From positions 1 to 12,463 of the forward strand of contig CAJLXA010000047.1 in NCBI GenBank assembly GCA_905210485.1: a stretch of DNA of 12,463 nt, written 5' to 3'. Below the pieces are notes generated by a model. It was not told where the DNA came from. It made no database searches and worked only from the letters and a program-made list of their open reading frames with translations. Position numbers and translations under genes: made by a program. The stretch comes from an uncultured Eubacteriales bacterium (GTDB lineage: Bacteria > Bacillota > Clostridia > Oscillospirales > CAG-272). Below, piece by piece: positions 1 to 5,821 of the stretch (position 1 is the first letter of the stretch; each line of letters starts with the position of its first letter).

Positions 1-644
1 CTGCCGATGCAGGTGGCCAGATACTTGTACTTGGTCACGTTGATACCGGCGGCGTCGGCAGTGGCAGGACTTTCACCGACCGCACGGAGTTGCAGGCCGA
101 CGCGCGTTCTTTTCAGAATCAGTGTGGCGGCGACGGCAATAATCACGGCGAGATAAACCATGAATCCGTGTGAAAAAAGAATACGTCCGATCGGATTTTC
201 TTCCATTGCCTCGATATGCGCGCGATAATAATCGGCAAACCGATTCAGAATGATGTTCGGCGTTTCGCTTTTGGTCAGCTGAATCAATGAGCCGCCGAAG
301 AAATTGCCGCAACCCACGCCGAAAGTCGTCAGGGCAAGGCCGGTCACGTTCTGATTGGCACGAAGCGTAACCGTCAGAAAACTGTAGATAAGGGAAGCAA
401 AAAGAGAACCGATGATGCAACAGATAAGAGGTACAAGAATACCGCAGATCGGATTCATTTTGAGCGGCGATTCCTGATAGAAGAACGCGCCGATGACGCC
501 GGAAATGGCGCCGACATACATAACGCCGGGAATACCGAGATTCAGGTTACCGGCTTTTTCGGTAATGATTTCACCGACCGCGCCGAAAAGAAGAACCGTA
601 CCGATAGCAATGGCACTTTGCAGAATACCGACAAGAACACTCAT
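1..644 (-). CDS. ABC transporter permease, nucleoside/BMP type (second permease, partial)
   Basis: About 214 residues are visible before the gene runs off the left edge; the family is usually about 300 residues, so the C-terminal third is missing. The protein is very hydrophobic and carries the BPD_transp_2 hallmark near residues 33-47 (NLNLGIPGVMYVGA, compare NLGIEGMM in relatives) and the conserved cytoplasmic stretch around residues 178-200 (RTRVGLQLRAVGESPATADAAG) seen in nucleoside and sugar permeases of this class. Its ATG overlaps the TGA of the upstream permease as ATGA, and its Shine-Dalgarno (AAGGAGG) lies inside that gene's last codons, so the two are translationally coupled. With the other permease it should form the membrane channel of a purine nucleoside importer, like B. 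subtilis NupQ. The family is clear; the exact substrate is inferred from the BMP lipoprotein and xpt upstream. Confidence 0.93.
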   Translation of the reverse strand, partial: MSVLVGILQSAIAIGTVLLFGAVGEIITEKAGNLNLGIPGVMYVGAISGVIGAFFYQESPLKMNPICGILVPLICCIIGSLFASLIYSFLTVTLRANQNVTGLALTTFGVGCGNFFGGSLIQLTKSETPNIILNRFADYYRAHIEAMEENPIGRILFSHGFMVYLAVIIAVAATLILKRTRVGLQLRAVGESPATADAAGINVTKYKYLATCIG

Positions 645-1759
645 TGTTTTTCCTCCTTTTCCGCATGTTTCTGATGGTTGAAGATGATCTTATACTGCAC
701 AAAGAATTCGCAACCGATGATGAAGAAAAGGATAATGCCCGTGATAAGATCGGGGAAGGACGGGTCAACGCGAAGTTCGGTCGCAATTTCCAGTGAACCG
801 AGTTGCAGGACAACAATAAGAAGCGAAGCAAGAATCATAATAATCGGATTGAATTTTGCGAGCCAGGAAACCATGATGGCGGTAAAGCCGCGTCCGCCCG
901 CAATATCGGGAGAAACGTTTTGCGCCGTACCGACAAGGAGGAAACCCGCAAGGCCGCACAGGAGTCCGGAAAGCGCCATGGTACGGATAATGACTTTTTT
1001 TACGTTGATACCGATATAGCGCGCCGTGTTTTCACTTTCGCCCACGACCGATATCTCATATCCGTGTTTATGGTAACGGAGATACCCGTACATAAGGAAA
1101 GTGACTGCAATGACAACAAAAAAGGGAATAAGATACATTCTGTTGCCACCGAAAAACGAGCCGATACGTTGTTGCGGATCAAGTTTTGTAAAGTCCACCG
1201 TCGAACCGCGTTTGTTCCACATATTCATGAAGAAGCGCGTGATTCTCATGGCCACATAGTTCATCATCAGAGTGAAAAGCGTTTCGTTTGTTCCGAACAG
1301 CGCCTTGAAAACGGCGGGGATCACACCCCAGACGGCGCCGGCAACCAGAGCGGAAACCAACATAACGGGAATCAGAATACCGAGTGACCAGTCCTGAAAA
1401 TAAAACATGCAGGCGGCCGTTGCGAGGCAACCGGCGATTACTTGTCCTTCGGCGCCGGTATTCCAGAAACGCATACGGAATGCAGGCGTTACCGCCACCG
1501 AAATGCAAAGAAGAATAGCCAACTCTTTCAGCGTCACAAGAAAGTTTTTACCGGTGCCGAATGCGCCGATCCACATTTTGCTGAAAAAGGCAACCGGGTT
1601 GACGCCGGTCAGGATAAATGTCAGAAGTCCGGCAAAGAGAAGGGCGCAGACAATGGCAATCACGCGGATCAGAATGGATTTTTCAAGCGGGAGCTGATCG
1701 CGCTTTACAATATGAAACAAAGGTTCACGCTTTTCTGTAGCGAAGGTTTTGCTCTTCAT
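641..1759 (-). CDS. ABC transporter permease, nucleoside/BMP type (first permease)
   Basis: A 372-residue multi-spanning membrane protein of the BPD_transp_2 family. The N-terminal 25 residues are hydrophilic and basic, followed by a first membrane segment near residues 30-52. Landmarks are FRMRFWNTGAEGQVIAG (about 103-119), which contains the family's N-x-G-x-EGQ turn, the LFTLMMNYVAM stretch (about 160-170), and the cytoplasmic loop VVGESENTARYIGI (about 236-249). The ATG at 1759-1757 has an AAGGAG Shine-Dalgarno (1769-1774) lying inside the end of the ATPase gene, whose stop is only 4 bases upstream, so translation is coupled. It corresponds to NupP of B. subtilis by order and length. It would pair with the second permease and the double-domain ATPase in the cytoplasmic membrane. 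Confidence 0.95.
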   Translation of the reverse strand: MKSKTFATEKREPLFHIVKRDQLPLEKSILIRVIAIVCALLFAGLLTFILTGVNPVAFFSKMWIGAFGTGKNFLVTLKELAILLCISVAVTPAFRMRFWNTGAEGQVIAGCLATAACMFYFQDWSLGILIPVMLVSALVAGAVWGVIPAVFKALFGTNETLFTLMMNYVAMRITRFFMNMWNKRGSTVDFTKLDPQQRIGSFFGGNRMYLIPFFVVIAVTFLMYGYLRYHKHGYEISVVGESENTARYIGINVKKVIIRTMALSGLLCGLAGFLLVGTAQNVSPDIAGGRGFTAIMVSWLAKFNPIIMILASLLIVVLQLGSLEIATELRVDPSFPDLITGIILFFIIGCEFFVQYKIIFNHQKHAEKEEKQ

Positions 1760-1763
1760 TGTT

Positions 1764-3290
1764 TTACACTCCTTCCGTTTTGGTCATGAGAAGACCGATT
1801 TCTTCTTTTTTAGCGGTACGTCCGTCAACAAGTCCGGTCACACGGCCGCCGCCGACGACAAGGATACGGTCGCAAAGTTCGATCAGCACATCGAGATCTT
1901 CGCCGACGAAAATAACGGCCACACCGTTTTCTTTTTGCTGATTCAAAAGATTATAAATCGTATAAGAGGAGTTGATGTCAAGACCGCGGACAGGATATGC
2001 CGCCATCAGGACGGTCGGCGCCGCCGCAATTTCACGGCCGACAAGCACCTTTTGTACGTTGCCGCCCGAAAGACGGCGCACAGGCGTCGTTGTGCCGGGA
2101 GTCACGACCTCCAGCTCGTCAATGATCCGCTCGGCAAGGTCTTTCGGCGGTTTTCTGTCGAGAAGAAAAGAATGACCCTGCGTATAACTCCGGAGCATCA
2201 TATTGTCGGTAATGTCCATATTACCGACGAGTCCCATGCCGAGACGGTCTTCCGGTACAAAGGAAAGACGAACGCCGAGTTCACGGATTTCGAGCGGTGT
2301 TTTTTCGAGAAGATCAACTGTTTTTCCGCTTTCGGGATCAATATAGCGGATATTGCCGTCGGATATCGGCTGAAGACCCGCAATAGCTTCGAGCAATTCA
2401 CGCTGTCCGCTGCCGGCAATGCCGGCAATGCCGAGAATTTCTCCGCTTTTGGCCGTAAAGGAAACGTTATTGAGCAGGGTAACGCCTTCGGGACTTACGC
2501 AGGAGAGTCCGTCGACAACCAAGCGGTCAACGGAATCCCGGGGCAGCGTACGATGAATATTGAGGCTGATTTTTTTGCCGACCATCATTTCGGTAAGCGA
2601 AGATTCCGTTGCGTCTTTGGTATCCACGGTGGCAATGTGTTCGCCGCGGCGCAGAACCGCAACGCGGTCGGAAATGGACAAAACCTCATGCATTTTATGG
2701 GTGATGATGATAATGGCCTTGCCGCTGTCGCGCATCTTGCGGAGAACGTTGAAAAGTTTGGCGGTTTCCTGCGGCGTCAGTACGGCGGTAGGCTCGTCCA
2801 GTATCAGAATATCGGCGCCGCGGTAGAGAACTTTCAGAATCTCCACCGTTTGTTTTTCGGATACGGCCATGTTATAGATCTTTTTCTGCGGATCAATTTC
2901 AAAACCGAACTGTTCGGTGATGTCACGTACTTTTTCGGTCGCCGCTTTCAGATTGTATTTCTGACCGTCGTCGATCCCCAAGACGATATTTTCAGTGGCA
3001 GTGAAGATGTCCACCAGTTTGAAGTGCTGATGGATCATACCGATTTTATAGCGGAAAGCGTCTTTCGGCGAGTGGATAACCGCTTCTTCGCCGTTGACGT
3101 AAATCTCTCCTTCATCCGGGTAATAAATCCCGGCGATCATATTCATAAGTGTGGTCTTGCCGCTTCCGTTTTCGCCGAGAATGGCAAGAATTTCTCCGTG
3201 GCGGACGTTTAAATCCACGTCACGGTTGGCCACTACGCTTCCGAAGCGTTTCGTGACGTGTTTCAGCTCAAGAGCAGGCGTGTCTAACAC
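1764..3290 (-). CDS. ABC transporter ATP-binding protein, two nucleotide-binding domains (nucleoside/BMP type)
   Basis: A 508-residue tandem ATPase, the size usual for the energising subunit of BMP-type nucleoside importers (NupO/YufO) and sugar RbsA relatives. Domain 1 has Walker A GENGSGKTT (39-47), Q-loop near Q88, Walker B ILILDEP (161-167) and switch histidine H198. Its signature is MAVSEKQ (141-147) rather than LSGGQ-like. Domain 2 has a degenerate Walker A (GIAGSGQ, about 290-296), a good LSGGN signature (408-412) and a Walker B lacking the Asp-Glu pair (VLMAAYPVRGLD); degeneracy of the second half is normal in this family. The start is GTG at 3290, chosen because AGGAGGA (3298-3304) sits 7 bases upstream. 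It lies downstream of the BMP lipoprotein after a terminator-like hairpin, with no obvious promoter of its own. Confidence 0.95.
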   Translation of the reverse strand: MLDTPALELKHVTKRFGSVVANRDVDLNVRHGEILAILGENGSGKTTLMNMIAGIYYPDEGEIYVNGEEAVIHSPKDAFRYKIGMIHQHFKLVDIFTATENIVLGIDDGQKYNLKAATEKVRDITEQFGFEIDPQKKIYNMAVSEKQTVEILKVLYRGADILILDEPTAVLTPQETAKLFNVLRKMRDSGKAIIIITHKMHEVLSISDRVAVLRRGEHIATVDTKDATESSLTEMMVGKKISLNIHRTLPRDSVDRLVVDGLSCVSPEGVTLLNNVSFTAKSGEILGIAGIAGSGQRELLEAIAGLQPISDGNIRYIDPESGKTVDLLEKTPLEIRELGVRLSFVPEDRLGMGLVGNMDITDNMMLRSYTQGHSFLLDRKPPKDLAERIIDELEVVTPGTTTPVRRLSGGNVQKVLVGREIAAAPTVLMAAYPVRGLDINSSYTIYNLLNQQKENGVAVIFVGEDLDVLIELCDRILVVGGGRVTGLVDGRTAKKEEIGLLMTKTEGV

Positions 3291-3372
3291 ACAGGATTCC
3301 TCCTAAAAAATACAAAATGAGGGAAAAAAACACAGAAAATGCTGTTGGAAAGGGAAGAGAAAGTTACCCGAT

Positions 3373-3413
3373 AAAAAGGATATAAGGCGGGGCATAAGCT
3401 CCGCCTGTTATCC
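3373..3413 (-). terminator. Intrinsic terminator or attenuator between lipoprotein and ATPase genes
   Basis: On the minus strand, 11 bases after the lipoprotein stop, a hairpin forms with outer stem GGATA/TATCC, a small internal loop, and inner stem GGCGGAG/CCCCGCC (one G-U pair) closing a 6-base loop. TTTTT follows immediately (plus-strand A-run 3374-3378). It should end most transcripts after the lipoprotein gene and let a minority read on into the ATPase and permeases. Confidence 0.8.
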
Positions 3414-3423
3414 ATCATAAAAA

Positions 3424-4725
3424 TCATTCCCAGCCTTTGTTAAGCTCGGTGATACCGTCGATACGGATTTCAAAATAAGGTGCCGAACGGAATTCGGATT
3501 CGGCAAAATAGGTAATGCCGTTTTCGGTCTTGACAACTTTCGTATCGGCCTTGTAGTCGCCGAGGTCGATAACGTCGGCAAGGAAGTCGGCGTCAACGGT
3601 TTTGCCGTTTTCGTAGGTGAATTTCGTTACGTCGAAAACTTTGAGCGTGCCGTTTTTCAGTTTGGTAACGGCTTCTTCAATCTTCGCAACAGTGCCGTCG
3701 GCGGCAACCTTTTCATTCATCTTGCTGAGCACGACAGAGCCGGTAGAAAGCGTGCCGCACCAGTTCTTTTCAATGGCGGTACCGTCGGTAACAGCCTTGA
3801 TGATGTGATAGAAGTAAGGAGACCAGTCGATGGCGGAAGAGATGATGAACGACTTGTTGCAAGCCTTGATGGTCGAGCCGTTGTAGGAAACGTTCGGCAC
3901 TTTCTTGTTGTTGCAGGCGGTAGGAGCGCCCATCGAGTCGGCGTGCTGGCTGATGAGAACGCACTTATCGGTGTCGATCAGGGTTTCGGCGGTCTGCTTT
4001 TCACGGTCATAGTCATACCAGGAAGAAGTATAGCGAACCTTCATCGTGGCAGTGGGGCAGACGGAACGTGCGCCAAGGAAGAAAGAGGTGTAACCGGAAA
4101 CAACTTCGGCATAGGGGAACGCACCGACGTAACCGATGATGGCCTGTTCGGCGGTAATCTTACCGCTGGAGATCATTTCGTTCAGCTTCATACCTGCGGC
4201 GATACCGGCAAGGTAACGGCCTTCATAAATGGAAGCGAAAGCGTTGTGATAGTTGGTAAGAGAAGCATATTCGTCAAGACCGGCTTTCGTACCGGTAGCA
4301 TGGCAGAACTGTACGTCCGGGAAAGCCTGAGCAGCCTTGATCATATTGGCTTCATGACCGAAGCTGTCGGCAAATACGATCTTGCAGCCTTTGTTTTTAA
4401 GACGTTCGGCGGCTTCATAGCAATCATTGCCCTCTTCGGGGATATTCTTTTCAAAGAGAACCTGATCATCGGTGAGCGAAAGGTACGTCTGAATTTTCTT
4501 TGCGGCGTTGATGAAGTTCAGGTCGTAGGTCGACTGTTCATCGTGCAGAAGGATGAACCCGATCTTGAAATCCGAAGAAACCGTGAATTTTTCGCCGAGA
4601 GAAACTTCGTCGAGAACGGTTACCTCTTTGATTTCGTCATCTGTATCGGAGCAGGATGCGAGACCGCATACGACACCGAGGGAGAGGACGGCGACGAGGA
4701 AAAGGGAAATGAGCTTTTTAGACAT
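3424..4725 (-). CDS. BMP-family (PnrA-like) nucleoside-binding lipoprotein
   Basis: A 433-residue lipoprotein that should capture purine nucleosides outside the membrane and hand them to the ABC importer. The N-terminus is a type II signal peptide: basic start (MSKK), hydrophobic core, and lipobox L22-A23-S24-C25, with Cys25 the predicted lipidated residue. The mature part fits the BMP/PnrA family, a periplasmic-binding fold: KIGFILLHDE near the first strand, DSFGHEANMIKAAQAFPDVQF in the middle, then GRYLAGIAAGMK, IGYVGAFPYAEVVSG and a TSSWYD stretch typical of the family. The ATG at 4725 is preferred over an in-frame TTG at 4740 because GGAGG (4734-4738) sits 8 bases upstream of the ATG. It corresponds to NupN by order. 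It follows xpt after a terminator, so it is probably under partial guanine-riboswitch control, though an internal promoter is possible. Confidence 0.95.
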   Translation of the reverse strand: MSKKLISLFLVAVLSLGVVCGLASCSDTDDEIKEVTVLDEVSLGEKFTVSSDFKIGFILLHDEQSTYDLNFINAAKKIQTYLSLTDDQVLFEKNIPEEGNDCYEAAERLKNKGCKIVFADSFGHEANMIKAAQAFPDVQFCHATGTKAGLDEYASLTNYHNAFASIYEGRYLAGIAAGMKLNEMISSGKITAEQAIIGYVGAFPYAEVVSGYTSFFLGARSVCPTATMKVRYTSSWYDYDREKQTAETLIDTDKCVLISQHADSMGAPTACNNKKVPNVSYNGSTIKACNKSFIISSAIDWSPYFYHIIKAVTDGTAIEKNWCGTLSTGSVVLSKMNEKVAADGTVAKIEEAVTKLKNGTLKVFDVTKFTYENGKTVDADFLADVIDLGDYKADTKVVKTENGITYFAESEFRSAPYFEIRIDGITELNKGWE

Positions 4726-4754
4726 TGTGCGAACCTCCAAAATTTTTTATTTTC

Positions 4755-4772
4755 TTTACGCTCCCGCGTAAA
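4755..4772 (-). other. Stem-loop in the leader of the BMP lipoprotein gene
   Basis: A perfect 7-bp stem TTTACGC/GCGTAAA closes a GGGA tetraloop on the minus strand, 17 bases upstream of the GGAGG ribosome-binding site. No T-run follows, so it is not a terminator. It may stabilise or mark the 5' end of the mRNA; its function is unknown. Confidence 0.5.
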
Positions 4773-4777
4773 CAAAA

Positions 4778-4817
4778 ACAAAAGAAAAACCGTTCATAAT
4801 ATAAGGAATCATGAACG
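4778..4817 (-). terminator. Intrinsic terminator after xpt
   Basis: The hairpin arms are plus-strand 4808-4817 and 4791-4800. In minus-strand RNA they form a 10-bp stem, CGUUCAUGAU/AUUAUGAACG with one G-U pair, around a 7-base loop. A T-rich tract follows, plus-strand A-runs at 4773-4790. The xpt stop codon is part of the left arm. This separates xpt from the lipoprotein gene, which then depends on read-through or on a weak promoter such as TTGTGT-N18-TATTAT (4820-4825 and 4796-4801). Confidence 0.75.
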
Positions 4818-5384
4818 ATACACAATCCCTTTTTCGGAATCCATGGATTCCACGATGGCCAGCGATTCAATGCGGTATCCTTCCGCACGGAGCGCGTCGC
4901 CGCCGTGCTGGAAACCTTTTTCAATCGCAATGGCGCAGCCGGCAAGGGAAGCACCGGCATCATTTATCATTTTTTCAAGACCTTTGATGGCATTACCGCA
5001 TGCGAGAAAATCATCAACAATGAGAACTTTGTCGTTTTCATGCAGATATTCTTTGGCAACGGTGGCCGTATAGGTATTTCCGTGCGTAAAGGAAGCGATT
5101 TCGGCCGCATAGACGTCTTTCGACTGGTTGGCAGACGGGTGCTTTTTCGCAATGACTACGGGGACATGCATGGCGGCGGCCGCCATAACGGCAATGGCAA
5201 TGCCGGAGGCTTCGATCGTCAGGATTTTGGTTACGGGAGTACCTTCATAAAGGCGCGCAATCTCTTTGCCGATATCCGCAAGGAAATCAACATCAAGTTG
5301 CTGATTCAGGAAGTTGCCGACTTTCAGAATGTTGCCGGGAAGGACTTTGCCGTCTTTTTGAATCTTTTCTTCCAGCGCCCGCAT
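4809..5384 (-). CDS. xpt: Xanthine phosphoribosyltransferase
   Basis: A 191-residue cytoplasmic enzyme expected to convert xanthine plus PRPP to XMP in purine salvage. The type I phosphoribosyltransferase PRPP-binding motif is VLIVDDFLACGNA (120-132). Other Xpt family landmarks are IEASG (57-61), the flexible-loop segment KKHPSA (80-85) and EKGFQHGG (155-162), with length equal to other Xpt proteins. The ATG at 5384 has GGAGG 8 to 10 bases upstream. The leader carries a guanine-class purine riboswitch, the arrangement known for xpt in B. subtilis and many Firmicutes, which independently supports the assignment. A terminator overlaps the stop codon, and a nucleoside importer follows on the same strand. 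Guanine or hypoxanthine phosphoribosyltransferase activity cannot be excluded, but the Xpt subfamily is the clear best match. Confidence 0.96.
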   Translation of the reverse strand: MRALEEKIQKDGKVLPGNILKVGNFLNQQLDVDFLADIGKEIARLYEGTPVTKILTIEASGIAIAVMAAAAMHVPVVIAKKHPSANQSKDVYAAEIASFTHGNTYTATVAKEYLHENDKVLIVDDFLACGNAIKGLEKMINDAGASLAGCAIAIEKGFQHGGDALRAEGYRIESLAIVESMDSEKGIVYRS

Positions 5385-5397
5385 GACTTACCTCCGT

Positions 5398-5433
5398 AAA
5401 AATAAGAAAACAGACTGTAAAAACAGTCTGTTT
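5398..5433 (-). terminator. Riboswitch-controlled terminator in the xpt leader
   Basis: A perfect 11-bp stem AAACAGACTGT/ACAGTCTGTTT (arms 5423-5433 and 5408-5418) with a 4-base loop is followed on the minus strand by TCTTATTTTT. It is the expression platform of the purine riboswitch and sits just upstream of the xpt ribosome-binding site. Its left arm overlaps a segment that can instead pair with the aptamer's 5' strand. Confidence 0.88.
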
Positions 5434-5474
5434 GCCAATTACCGCCTATCTCACGCCAACGATAACATAAAAAA

Positions 5475-5538
5475 CCAATAGTCGCATCTTCAGGCGTGCG
5501 GTAGAAACATTCGGACCATAAAACCGAATCTATATTGG
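5475..5538 (-). promoter_or_regulatory. Purine (guanine-class) riboswitch aptamer
   Basis: On the minus strand P1 is CCAATA (5533-5538) with TATTGG (5475-5480). P2 is ATTCGG/CCGAAT, closing a loop that contains the conserved TATGG. Junction J2/3 has the invariant GTTTCTACC, and P3 is CGCA/TGCG with a CCTGAAG-type loop whose CC can kiss the GG of loop 2. J3/1 reads GACTAT, with C at the specificity position (C74 in xpt numbering; adenine riboswitches have U). The U of GTTTCTACC is present, so it is not the 2'-deoxyguanosine variant. Ligand binding should stabilise P1, free the terminator at 5398-5433 and shut off xpt and probably the transporter genes. Only the covariation of the aptamer across homologues is unseen. 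Confidence 0.95.
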
Positions 5539-5560
5539 CAAACAATCAATTTGTACATTT

Positions 5561-5589
5561 ATTGTATCATGTTTCGACACAAATTGCAA
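5561..5589 (-). promoter_or_regulatory. Sigma-A promoter of xpt
   Basis: Minus-strand TTGCAA (5584-5589), 17-bp spacer, TACAAT (5561-5566), with TG one base upstream of the -10 (extended -10). The start would fall about 15 bases before the riboswitch, as expected. Confidence 0.8.
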
Positions 5590-5737
5590 GAGCAAACGTG
5601 AAAAAATATGAGATAAAAAAGCCGATTTTTCCCTGTCGGTTTTGGTTAAGTTGCCTAAATGCGCAAAAAAGGACGGAACCGCCGCGGAAGAAAAAACGCA
5701 TACATATAATAAAAATGTAGGAAATTGTTTTTCAAGG
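5590..5737. other. Divergent intergenic stretch with little recognisable content
   Basis: This A/T-rich spacer lies between the diverging promoters of xpt and the CobW operon. I see only a weak 4-bp CCGA/TCGG hairpin at 5621-5640 flanked by A- and T-runs, and the left half of an inverted repeat at 5721-5728. No supported gene is present. Confidence 0.5.
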
Positions 5738-5748
5738 TTGACAATTTC
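5721..5748. repeat. Inverted repeat overlapping the -35 of the CobW promoter
   Basis: GAAATTGT (5721-5728) and ACAATTTC (5741-5748) are perfect 8-bp inverted arms, 12 bases apart. The right arm covers the ACA of TTGACA. The position is that of a repressor operator. It does not match the B. subtilis Zur or Fur box as I know them, so the regulator is unknown. Confidence 0.5.
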
Positions 5749-5766
5749 GCGCGGCAGGGTTATAAT
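5738..5766 (+). promoter_or_regulatory. Perfect consensus sigma-A promoter of the CobW operon
   Basis: TTGACA (5738-5743), exactly 17 bp, TATAAT (5761-5766): both hexamers match consensus at every base. Such a promoter is strong unless repressed, and the inverted repeat at 5721-5748 covers half of the -35. The transcript would start near 5773 and carry a small GGGCG/CGCCC hairpin (5784-5798) before the ribosome-binding site. Confidence 0.9.
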
Positions 5767-5821
5767 ATAATATCAGAATCAAAGGGCGTTCGGCGCCCGA
5801 TAGTTTAAGGAAGTGTTTTTT

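Noticed and set aside
1749..3212. 487-residue plus-strand open frame
   Set aside because: Antisense to the well-supported ABC ATPase; composition is that of a shadow frame and no ribosome-binding site precedes it.
3805..5073. 422-residue plus-strand open frame
   Set aside because: Antisense to the lipoprotein and xpt genes and spans both terminators; no recognisable domain.
5613..5645. Possible terminator (CCGA/TCGG with flanking A and T runs) in the divergent intergenic region
   Set aside because: The stem is only four pairs plus a wobble or mismatch, and no transcript is expected to enter from either side.
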